Source: JBDSLU01 sp039916225 (GTDB lineage: Bacteria > Acidobacteriota > Vicinamibacteria > Vicinamibacterales > Vicinamibacteraceae). Taken from it: DNA of 13,229 nt. A program made the position numbers and the translations under genes. The stretch lies in the NCBI GenBank assembly GCA_039916225.1, contig JBDSLU010000401.1:1-13229 (forward strand), given 5' to 3'. Shown here piece after piece: positions 1 to 6,197 of the stretch. Every line of letters starts with the position of its first letter. Position 1 is the stretch's first letter. The notes below the pieces were generated by a model. The model made no database searches. It had not been told where the DNA came from and saw only the letters and a program-made list of their open reading frames with translations.

Positions 1-1453
1 CGGCCGAGTTCGGGTCGAGGCCGTAGAGCGTTTCCCACTCGTTGGTCAGCCCGTCGCCGTCGCTGTCCGTCGACGTACCGGTCGTGTAGGTGAAGCCGCC
101 GGTCAGCGTCGTCGCCTGGCCGCTCGAGAGGGTGACGCGGACGTCGCGCGCGCCGGCGGTGCCGGCCGGCGCCACCGCCGTGATGCGCGTGCTGCTGACC
201 ACGACGACGCTGGCCGCCGCCGTGCCGCCGATCGACACCGTCGTGCCCGCCGCGAAGTTCGTCCCCGTCAGCGCCACCGCGGTGCCGCCGGCCGTCGGAC
301 CGGAGACCGGCGACAGGCTGGTGAGCGTCGGCATCGTCGGCGCCGTGTAGGTGAACCCGCCGGTGAGCGTCGCCGACTGACCACCCGTCAGGGCGACGCG
401 GACGTCGCGGGCACCAGCCGCACCGGCCGGCGTCACCGCCGTGATGCGCGTGCTGCTCGAGACGACGACGCTGGTCGCGGCCGCTCCGCCGATGGTCACC
501 GTGGTGCCGGCCGCGAAGTTCGTGCCGGTGAGGGTGACGGCCGTGCCGCCCGCGGTCGCGCCGGTCGCCGGCGCGATCGAGGTCAGCGTCGGCGACGGAA
601 CCGGGGCCGTGTAGGTGAACGCGCCGGCCCGGGTCGCAGATTGGCTATCGGGGTTGGTGACCTGGACGCTCTGCGCGCCGGCGGTGCCCGCTGGCGTGAC
701 CGCCCGGACCTGCGTCGCCGACAGGAACGTCACGCCGGTCGCGGCGACGCCGTTGACGCGCACCGTCGCCCCCGAGACGAACGCCGCGCCGGTGACCGTG
801 ATCGTGGTCCCGCCCGCGGTGGGCCCCGACGTCGGTGACGCCGACGTGACTGTCGGCGGCGGGGGCGGCGCGATGTAGGTGAAGGCGCTGGCGAGCGACG
901 CCGTCTGGCCGCCCGGCATGGTGATCACGACGGTGCGAGCCCCGGCGGTGCCCGCCGGCGTCGTGGCCCGCACCTGCGCCGCCGAGAGGAAAGTGACCGC
1001 GGTCGCGGCGACGCCGTTGACGGTGACCGTCGCGCCCGACGCGAGGTTGGTGCCATTGAGCGTGATGACGGTGCCGCCGCTCATCGGACCAGAGGTCGGT
1101 GCGATCGAGGTCAATGTCGGCCCGCCCGGCGCGACCGGCGTATACGAGACCTCCGCGGACGGCGGGCTCTCGACGTTCGACGAGTCGATCGCGGTGACCC
1201 GGAAGTAGTAGGTCACGCCGAACTGCAGCCCGGCGAACTGGCGCTGCGTGACGTTACCGACGTCGACGGTCGTCGACGGGTTGCCCGCGACGGTGCCGTA
1301 CTGCACGTGGTAGCCGGAGATGTTCGATTCGCTGTTCGCGTCCCAGGCCAGCGTCACCGACTGTGCGGATGCCGCGCCGGCAAAAGCCAGCACGCCGAAA
1401 AGGGTCGCCAGACCGGCAAGCCACAGTGAGCGGAAAGAGTTCGCGCGCATCAT
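1..1453 (-). CDS. Secreted Fn3 and four-fold IPT/TIG repeat protein (3' end outside window)
   Basis: The reading frame is open from the paired ATG codons at 1451-1453 and 1448-1450 to the left window edge, giving 484 residues with no stop. Residues 1-30 form a signal peptide (basic start, hydrophobic core, cleavage likely at ASA|QS). Residues about 31-106 look like a fibronectin type III domain (SVTLAWDAN, YHVQYG, YYFRVTAID). Four IPT/TIG immunoglobulin-like domains follow at about 112-193, 200-282, 288-370 and 375-457; each has the SP-TSGPTAGGT motif, an NG/GG turn and a closing FTY strand. Residues 463-474 (DSDGDGLTNEWE) match the Asp-rich calcium loop of thrombospondin type 3-like repeats. 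The protein is therefore exported and probably acts at the cell surface or outside, in binding or adhesion. A catalytic domain could lie beyond the window edge. The architecture is well supported; the specific role is unknown. The first ATG was chosen because AGGG lies 7 bases upstream. Confidence 0.88.
   Translation of the reverse strand, partial: MMRANSFRSLWLAGLATLFGVLAFAGAASAQSVTLAWDANSESNISGYHVQYGTVAGNPSTTVDVGNVTQRQFAGLQFGVTYYFRVTAIDSSNVESPPSAEVSYTPVAPGGPTLTSIAPTSGPMSGGTVITLNGTNLASGATVTVNGVAATAVTFLSAAQVRATTPAGTAGARTVVITMPGGQTASLASAFTYIAPPPPPTVTSASPTSGPTAGGTTITVTGAAFVSGATVRVNGVAATGVTFLSATQVRAVTPAGTAGAQSVQVTNPDSQSATRAGAFTYTAPVPSPTLTSIAPATGATAGGTAVTLTGTNFAAGTTVTIGGAAATSVVVSSSTRITAVTPAGAAGARDVRVALTGGQSATLTGGFTYTAPTMPTLTSLSPVSGPTAGGTAVALTGTNFAAGTTVSIGGTAAASVVVVSSTRITAVAPAGTAGARDVRVTLSSGQATTLTGGFTYTTGTSTDSDGDGLTNEWETLYGLDPNSA
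83..1120 (-). repeat. Four tandem IPT/TIG-coding repeats, about 261-264 bp period
   Basis: The four TIG domains are also visible as DNA repeats. The string TGATGCGCGTGCTGCT occurs at 181 and again at 442, a 261-bp (87-codon) period. GCGGCGACGCCGTTGAC occurs at 741 and 1005, a 264-bp (88-codon) period. Domains 3 and 4 (nearest the left edge) resemble each other more than domains 1 and 2, and 1 and 2 resemble each other. This suggests two separate duplication events inside the gene. Confidence 0.8.
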
Positions 1454-1459
1454 CACGAT

Positions 1460-1472
1460 GCCCTGAAAGGGC
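1460..1472 (-). promoter_or_regulatory. Small hairpin holding the ribosome binding site of the TIG gene
   Basis: On the minus strand GCCCT, loop TTC, AGGGC forms a perfect 5-bp stem just before the start codon. The AGGG half is the only Shine-Dalgarno-like sequence for the gene and sits 7 bases before the first ATG. If the stem forms, it would hide the ribosome binding site. The pairing is seen directly; a regulatory effect is inference. Confidence 0.4.
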
Positions 1473-1503
1473 AACGGATGTGCCTGGCGCGGTGTGCGGG
1501 CCT

Positions 1504-1536
1504 GCACACAGCGAATGCTCGGCATTCAGCGTGTGC
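1504..1536 (-). other. Imperfect hairpin in the leader of the TIG gene
   Basis: Arms 1504-1518 and 1522-1536 pair as GCACAC/GTGTGC and GAATGC/GCATTC. A 3x3 internal mismatch separates the two helices and the loop is three bases (1519-1521). It lies about 50 bases upstream of the start codon of the minus-strand gene, so it would be in the mRNA leader if transcription starts further upstream. It does not match any riboswitch core I know; I checked it against the cyclic-di-GMP-I pattern and it does not fit. Confidence 0.4.
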
Positions 1537-1603
1537 GTGTGCGTTTCCGCCCGCTGGCGCTCAAGTGAGCGATGACACGTCTGGTGTGTAGATTTCAATT
1601 CTG

Positions 1604-1619
1604 TGGCAGTACTCTTGCA
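1604..1619 (+). promoter_or_regulatory. Sigma-54-like -24/-12 motif pointing right
   Basis: TGGCAGTACTCTTGCA has GG at 1605-1606 and GC at 1617-1618, exactly the 12-base step required between the -24 and -12 elements. It differs from the consensus TGGCACG-N4-TTGCA only at the two bases after TGGCA. The expected transcription start is near 1630. Both neighbouring genes are on the other strand, so a transcript would be antisense to the end of the DUF3810 gene. It could equally be a chance match. Confidence 0.35.
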
Positions 1620-1634
1620 CAACGTTCTGGGCGT

Positions 1635-1675
1635 CGACACATCCCTGACAAAAATCGTCAGGGCATTTGGTGTCG
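1635..1675 (-). terminator. Strong hairpin at the end of the DUF3810 gene, possible terminator
   Basis: CCCTGAC (1643-1649) and GTCAGGG (1657-1663) pair perfectly around a 7-base A/T-rich loop. An outer helix, CGACAC (1635-1640) with GTGTCG (1670-1675), extends the stem. On the minus strand the stop codon of the DUF3810 gene (1658-1660) is part of the inner stem. No run of T follows on either strand, so this is not a textbook intrinsic terminator. It could stop transcription weakly, protect the mRNA 3' end, or be the 5' structure of a rightward RNA. Confidence 0.45.
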
Positions 1676-2716
1676 TGATTCCGGCATCGCAGCCAGAATC
1701 AACACGATTGCGGCGTCATAGCTTGACAGCCCTTCCGACACCCCGTTCGATTTGAGGTAACGGTCATACGTCGCCCAGCTCACGCGCCGTACCACCTGCA
1801 CACTCTGCGCAGTCCTGCGTGAGATGGCACGCAAGTCGCTTCTCGGCCCTGCGTCGAGTCGGCTCAGCAGCTGCAGCTGCCGCTCAGGTGGGCTGGCAGC
1901 GAAGAGGTGGCCGAACGCCCATAAGCGCGCACTGTAGCGCGTCTGGTCTGTTCCGCCCGCACAGGTCAGCCAGGCGGCGTAGCTCGCCTCGGCTTCGTGA
2001 GCCAGTCCGGCCAAGTGCCCCCACTCGTGCGCCACCGTGAACGGCCACTCCATCGGCAGCAGGTCGTGATTGACGACGACCTCCGGCAGGAACGGGTTGG
2101 TCACACCGTCGATACCGGCCCACCGGAAGTAGGGCTGGAGCACCGACCACTTCGGCCTGCCGGCCACCACATCGTCCCGCAGGCCAAGGCGCGGCAGAGC
2201 GGCCTGAAACGCCGGCCGCAGCTCATCGACCAGCGCCGCTGGCGCAGGCCAGGCGCGTGCCTGCGCGATCGGCTGCAGGCGGTTGAGCTGATCGACCGTG
2301 TCGAACGCGAAGTCGGCGAAGCGATCGGGGGTGGCGCGCGTGCGATCCAGACCGACGCGCACCGCCACCGACACGCGCTGGTAGTTCAAGCCCCAGGCGA
2401 GCAGGAACCAGAGATAGCCAATGGCCCCGACGCTCAGCACCACCAGCAGCGCGGCGCCAGCCCGTTGCCAGCGCCCTCCGCTGCTCCGCCGCCAGGCTCG
2501 AATCGCCAGGCCGACGAGCACGACGATCGCCAGGCCCAGGACGACATCGAAGGTCGCGAACGGTAGCGCGTTGGTGACCGTCGTCGCTACCCGTTGCCAG
2601 GCGGGATAGGCGCCAGTCGAGAAGGCCGACTCGACGGCAGCCGGCGGCCACGGCACCGCCAGGGCGATCGCCGCCGCGGCGATCACCGCCAGTCCGGCAA
2701 TGTGCGCCCGCGTCAT
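1658..2716 (-). CDS. DUF3810 family membrane protein with HEWGH motif
   Basis: This 352-residue protein matches the DUF3810 family in layout. It has hydrophobic membrane segments at about 5-24, 54-73 and 88-107, then a conserved WGLNYQR sequence (108-114) and a large extracytoplasmic or cytoplasmic domain. In that domain AHEWGHLAGLAHEAEASYAAW covers 229-249: H230, E231 and H234 form an HExxH zinc site, and E241 or E243 could be the third ligand. This suggests a membrane-bound zinc peptidase, but the family has no proven activity that I know of. The SSYDAAIVLI stretch (331-340) near the end fits the family's closing motif. The ATG at 2714-2716 overlaps the stop of the NADH dehydrogenase gene in an ATGA, so translation is probably coupled. 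The frame stays open further upstream, but there it merely overlaps the dehydrogenase gene in another frame. Confidence 0.85.
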   Translation of the reverse strand: MTRAHIAGLAVIAAAAIALAVPWPPAAVESAFSTGAYPAWQRVATTVTNALPFATFDVVLGLAIVVLVGLAIRAWRRSSGGRWQRAGAALLVVLSVGAIGYLWFLLAWGLNYQRVSVAVRVGLDRTRATPDRFADFAFDTVDQLNRLQPIAQARAWPAPAALVDELRPAFQAALPRLGLRDDVVAGRPKWSVLQPYFRWAGIDGVTNPFLPEVVVNHDLLPMEWPFTVAHEWGHLAGLAHEAEASYAAWLTCAGGTDQTRYSARLWAFGHLFAASPPERQLQLLSRLDAGPRSDLRAISRRTAQSVQVVRRVSWATYDRYLKSNGVSEGLSSYDAAIVLILAAMPESRHQMP

Positions 2717-4029
2717 CCCGACACCGGGGGCTTGGTGGCCCCGCCGCCGCGCCCCGTGATCAGCCGGATGCTGCGCTGGAACGTCATGTACGCCCACGCC
2801 CACTGGACCAGGACCACCAGGCGATTGCGGAAGCCGGTGAGCTTCATGATGTGGACGAACAGCCAGAACAGCCACGCCGTCCAGCCGGCGAAGCGGAACC
2901 AGCCCAGGTCGGCGACCGCCGCGGCGCGGCCGATGGTGGCGAGGTCACCGGGATTCCTGTAGCGGAAGGTGCCCCGCGGACGCCCGGCCCGGTCCGCCTC
3001 GATGGCCCCGACCGCGTGGTGGGCCTCCTGGATGGCGACGCTGGCGACGCCCGGCAGCGGCCGACCCTGCGGGCCCTCGAGCGACGCCAGGTCGCCGACG
3101 ACGAAGATCGATGGCGCGCCGGGAACCGAGAGATCGGGTTCGACTTTCACCCGCCCGGCCCGATCCAGCGGCACGCCGAGCGTGGCGCCGAGGGGCGAGG
3201 CCTGGACGCCAGCCGCCCACAGGATCGTCCCGGCCTCGATGCGCTCCTCGCCGACATGGACGACGCCGTGCTCGATCTGCTGCACGGTGGTACCGGTGCG
3301 GACCGTCACGCCGAGCCGTTCGAGATCCTGCCGGGCCCGATCCCGCAGCTCCTTCGGGAACGCCGCCAGGACGTCCGGTCCCCCTTCCAACAGGAGGACC
3401 GTCGCGGTGCGCGAGTCGATGGCCCGGAACTCGTGGCGTAGCGCGTGCCGCGCGATCTCGACGATGGATCCGGCCAGTTCCACGCCGGTCGGGCCACCGC
3501 CGACGATGATGAAGGTCAGCGATCGCCGCCGCTCGTCATCGTCCGTCGCCCGCTCGGCCCGCTCGAACGCCAGCAGCACCTGGGCGCGGATGGCCAGGGC
3601 GTCGTCGAGGGTCTTGAGCCCGGGGGCGTGCGCCCGCCACTCGTCGTGGCCGAAGTAGGAATGGGTGACGCCCGGCGCCAGGATCAGGTAGTCGAACGGG
3701 ATGGGCCCGACGTCGGTGACCAGCGCCTTGCCGGCGACGTCGACGCGCTGCGCGTCGGCCATCAGCACGCGGGTATTGGCGTGGCGGCGCAGGATCCAGC
3801 GGATCGGCGAGGCGATGTCGCCGGGCGAGAGGCCCGCCGTCGCCACCTGATACAGCAGCATCTGGAACAGGTGGTGGTTCTGACGGTCGACGAGGGTGAC
3901 GCGGACCGGCTTGCGACGGAGCGCCTTGGCGGCGGTGAGGCCGCCAAAACCACCGCCGACGATGACGACGTGGGGCGTGGACGGGGATGCGGCAGGCACG
4001 GACGGGTCGGACATGGGCACGTCGATCAT
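2713..4029 (-). CDS. ndh: Type II NADH:quinone oxidoreductase (NDH-2)
   Basis: The enzyme passes electrons from NADH through FAD to membrane quinone without pumping protons, on the cytoplasmic face of the inner membrane. Numbered from the ATG at 4014 (MSDPS), the FAD-binding VIVGGGFGGL lies at 17-26. The NDH-2 signature QNHHLFQMLLYQVATAGLSP follows at 45-64. The NADH-binding IIVGGGPTGVELAG is at 169-182, TILWAAGVQASP at 263-274 and the second FAD motif FVVGDLA at 304-310. A hydrophobic, Trp-rich tail at about 373-415 fits the membrane anchor of this family. Length (433 or 438 residues) is normal. Two starts are possible, 4029 (MIDVP) and 4014; neither has a clear ribosome binding site, and I took the longer. 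The frame continues open far to the right, but that part is antisense to the molybdoenzyme gene. It is the first gene of an operon with the DUF3810 gene. Confidence 0.95.
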   Translation of the reverse strand: MIDVPMSDPSVPAASPSTPHVVIVGGGFGGLTAAKALRRKPVRVTLVDRQNHHLFQMLLYQVATAGLSPGDIASPIRWILRRHANTRVLMADAQRVDVAGKALVTDVGPIPFDYLILAPGVTHSYFGHDEWRAHAPGLKTLDDALAIRAQVLLAFERAERATDDDERRRSLTFIIVGGGPTGVELAGSIVEIARHALRHEFRAIDSRTATVLLLEGGPDVLAAFPKELRDRARQDLERLGVTVRTGTTVQQIEHGVVHVGEERIEAGTILWAAGVQASPLGATLGVPLDRAGRVKVEPDLSVPGAPSIFVVGDLASLEGPQGRPLPGVASVAIQEAHHAVGAIEADRAGRPRGTFRYRNPGDLATIGRAAAVADLGWFRFAGWTAWLFWLFVHIMKLTGFRNRLVVLVQWAWAYMTFQRSIRLITGRGGGATKPPVSG

Positions 4030-4071
4030 AGCCGGCCGGCCGGGTCGAGGCCGGGGGAGTAAACTTGTCGG
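4030..4071. promoter_or_regulatory. 42-bp divergent promoter gap with shared AT patch
   Basis: The gap between the NADH dehydrogenase and molybdoenzyme genes is GC-rich except for AGTAAACTTG at 4058-4067. On the plus strand it reads TAAACT (4060-4065), a -10-like TAnnnT that would place the start of transcription at or within a base of the ATG at 4072. On the minus strand the overlapping TTTACT (4063 down to 4058) is a -10-like hexamer that would give a leader of about 22 bases for the start at 4029. No convincing -35 element is seen on either side. A GGGGGAG at 4053-4059 is the only Shine-Dalgarno-like sequence before 4072, and its 12-base spacing is long. Confidence 0.4.
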
Positions 4072-6150
4072 ATGAGCGAGGAAATGAGCTGGGGCAAGAG
4101 CACCGTCGAGACGTCCTGCCCGCTCGACTGCCCTGACGCCTGCAGCCTGTCCGTCTCCGTCGAACAGGGTAAGGTCACCAAGATCGACGGCAGCCGCCGG
4201 CACAGCATCACCAAGGGCTTCATCTGCGCCAAGGTCCGCGGCTTCGGCGGCCGCGTCTACGGGGAAGACCGGCTCCTCTTCCCGCAGATCCGCACCGGTC
4301 CCAAGGGCAAGGGTCAGTTCCGCCAGGCCTCGTGGAACGAGGCCCTCGGCGTCATCACCAGCCGCATCGACGAGGTGCGGACGCGGAGCGGCGCCGAAGC
4401 GATCCTCCCCTTCTGTTACGGCGGCTCGAACGGCCTGCTGACCCAGGAGGCGGTCGACGCGCGCTTCTTCCGCCGCCTCGGCGCCTCCCGCCTGGCCCGC
4501 ACCGTGTGCGCGGCGCCGACCGGCGCGGCGGCCCTCGGGCTCTACGGCAAGATGTCGGGCGTCGCCTTCGAGGACTATCCGGCGGCGCGGCTGATCGTGC
4601 TCTGGGGCGTCAACCCGTCGGCCTCGGGCATCCACCTGGTGCCGTTCCTGCGCGAGGCCCAGCGCAAGGGCGCGACGCTCATCGTCGTCGATCCCCGGCG
4701 CACCGCGCTCGCCAATCAGGCCGACCTGCACGTGGCGCTGCGACCGGGCACCGACCTCCCCGTCGCGCTCGCCCTGCACCGCTTCCTGTTCGATCGCGGC
4801 CTCGCCGATGACACCTTCCTGCGCGATCACGCGACCGGCGTCGCCGAACTGCGGGCCGCGGCCGAGCCGTGGACGATCGCCCGGGCCGCCGCGATCGCCG
4901 ACGTGGACGTGGAGACGCTGGAACAGTTCGCCCGCCTCTACGCCGCGCTCTCGCCGGCGGTGATCCGCTGCGGCTGGGGCCTGGAGCGCAACCGCAATGG
5001 TGGCCACGCCGCGATGGCCGTGCTCGGCCTGCCGGCCGTCGCCGGTAAGTTCGGCGTCCGCGGCGGCGGCTACTCGATGAGCAATTCGGGCGCCTGGCGG
5101 CTGAACAACCGCGACTGGATCGGCGTCGACGCCCCGTCGACGCGAGTGGTCAACATGAACCAGCTCGGTGACGCGTTGACGACGCTGAACGACCCGAAGG
5201 TCGAGGTCCTGTTCGTCTACAACGCCAACCCGGTCGCCACGATCCCCGACCAGAACGCGGTGATCCGCGGCCTGGAGCGCGCCGATCTGTTCACGGTGGT
5301 CTTCGAGCAGGTGCGTACCGACACGGTCGCCTACGCCGACGTCGTCCTGCCGGCGACGACGTTCCTCGAGCACTACGACATCAATCGCAGCTACGGCGGC
5401 CACGCCATGTTGCTGGTCAAGCCGGCCATCCAGCCGGTCGGGGAATCGCGGCCGAACGCCGACGTGTTCAGCGAGCTCGAGGTCCGCCTCGGGCTCTCCG
5501 ACGGTCCGACCGAAGACGAGACCGACGCCCTGGTGCACGTCGCACGCCGGCTGCCGGACGGCATCGGCGACGCCGTCCTCGCCGATGGCGTGCCGGCGCC
5601 GCCGGGAGGCACCGCTCCGATCCAGTTCGTCGACGTGCACCCGCTGACCGACGACCGCAAGGTGCATCTGTTCCCCACCGACGTGCCGACGATCGCGCCG
5701 GGCGGGCTCTACAGCTACCAGGCGGATCCGGCCACCGACGAACATCCGCTGGCGCTGATCTCGCCAGCCAGCGAGAAGACGATCAGCTCCACGCTCGGCG
5801 AGCTGCGGACCCGGCCGGCCGTGATCCACATGCATCCCGCTGACGCCACCGTGCGCGGCATCGCCAGCGACGACGCCGTCCGGGTCTTCAACGGACTCGG
5901 CGAAGTGCATTGCCTGGTCGAGGTGACCGAGGCGATGCGGCCCGGCACCGTCAGCCTCGCCAAGGGCCTGTGGCGCCGCAGTTCGTTCAACCAGTCGACG
6001 GCCACGGCGCTGGCGCCGGCGACGCTGAGCGATCTCGGTGGCGGCGCCTGCTTCAACGACGCCCGCGTCGAGGTCGCCAAGGTGGTCGCAGCGTCCTGGG
6101 AGGGCACGACGCTCTCCGTCTTCGTGCCCGGCAAAGTGCCGGTGCAGTAG
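4072..6150 (+). CDS. Molybdopterin-bis-PGD oxidoreductase, COG0243 type, orphan
   Basis: This 692-residue protein belongs to the DMSO reductase superfamily. C16, C20, C24 (in CPLDCPDAC) and C52 (FICAK) form an N-terminal [4Fe-4S] site. The molybdopterin catalytic domain spans about 65-480, with LIVLWGVNPSASGIH (174-188), IVVDPRRT (204-211) and FVYNANPVATIPDQN (381-395). The C-terminal dinucleotide-binding domain runs from about 557 (HPLALISPASEKTISSTLG) to 670, ending with LSDLGGGACFNDARVEV. C146 in RTVCAAPTG sits where nitrate reductases and formate dehydrogenases carry their Cys or Sec molybdenum ligand, so it is a candidate ligand (inference). There is no twin-arginine signal, so it should be cytoplasmic. 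No iron-sulfur or membrane-anchor subunit is nearby. Substrate unknown: an oxygen- or sulfur-transfer reductase or a formate dehydrogenase-like activity are possible. The ATG at 4084 is a less likely start because nothing binds ribosomes at proper spacing there. Confidence 0.9.
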   Translation: MSEEMSWGKSTVETSCPLDCPDACSLSVSVEQGKVTKIDGSRRHSITKGFICAKVRGFGGRVYGEDRLLFPQIRTGPKGKGQFRQASWNEALGVITSRIDEVRTRSGAEAILPFCYGGSNGLLTQEAVDARFFRRLGASRLARTVCAAPTGAAALGLYGKMSGVAFEDYPAARLIVLWGVNPSASGIHLVPFLREAQRKGATLIVVDPRRTALANQADLHVALRPGTDLPVALALHRFLFDRGLADDTFLRDHATGVAELRAAAEPWTIARAAAIADVDVETLEQFARLYAALSPAVIRCGWGLERNRNGGHAAMAVLGLPAVAGKFGVRGGGYSMSNSGAWRLNNRDWIGVDAPSTRVVNMNQLGDALTTLNDPKVEVLFVYNANPVATIPDQNAVIRGLERADLFTVVFEQVRTDTVAYADVVLPATTFLEHYDINRSYGGHAMLLVKPAIQPVGESRPNADVFSELEVRLGLSDGPTEDETDALVHVARRLPDGIGDAVLADGVPAPPGGTAPIQFVDVHPLTDDRKVHLFPTDVPTIAPGGLYSYQADPATDEHPLALISPASEKTISSTLGELRTRPAVIHMHPADATVRGIASDDAVRVFNGLGEVHCLVEVTEAMRPGTVSLAKGLWRRSSFNQSTATALAPATLSDLGGGACFNDARVEVAKVVAASWEGTTLSVFVPGKVPVQ

Positions 6151-6165
6151 ACCGGACAGCCAGAT

Positions 6166-6194
6166 GGCGGGCTCGCCACGGGCGCGAGCGCGTC
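6166..6194. terminator. Possible bidirectional hairpin between convergent genes
   Basis: GCTCGC (6171-6176) pairs with GCGAGC (6184-6189) around a 7-base loop, and two to four further pairs extend the stem past one G-G mismatch. It fills most of the 47-bp gap between the molybdoenzyme stop and the tamB stop, which face each other. No T-run follows, so any termination may depend on Rho or on the hairpin alone. Confidence 0.35.
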
Positions 6195-6197
6195 CTG

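Noticed and set aside
90..1208. Four plus-strand frames of 86-109 codons with similar Val/Ala/Pro-rich products.
   Set aside because: They are the antisense image of the TIG repeats; the similarity among them comes from the repeat structure of the real gene.
1254..1640. A 128-codon minus-strand frame overlapping the TIG gene start.
   Set aside because: It runs in another frame over the signal peptide and Fn3 coding sequence, is Arg/His-rich, and has no domain or ribosome binding site.
1454..1657. Cyclic-di-GMP riboswitch in front of the secreted Fn3/TIG gene.
   Set aside because: Such riboswitches do precede surface proteins, but the conserved core and tetraloop-receptor sequences are missing here.
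4030..5910. A minus-strand frame stays open for about 626 codons upstream of the NADH dehydrogenase, looking like a giant fusion protein.
   Set aside because: It is exactly antisense to the molybdoenzyme gene, and is rich in Arg, Asp, Val, Gly and His as expected from high-GC antisense. It has no recognisable domain.
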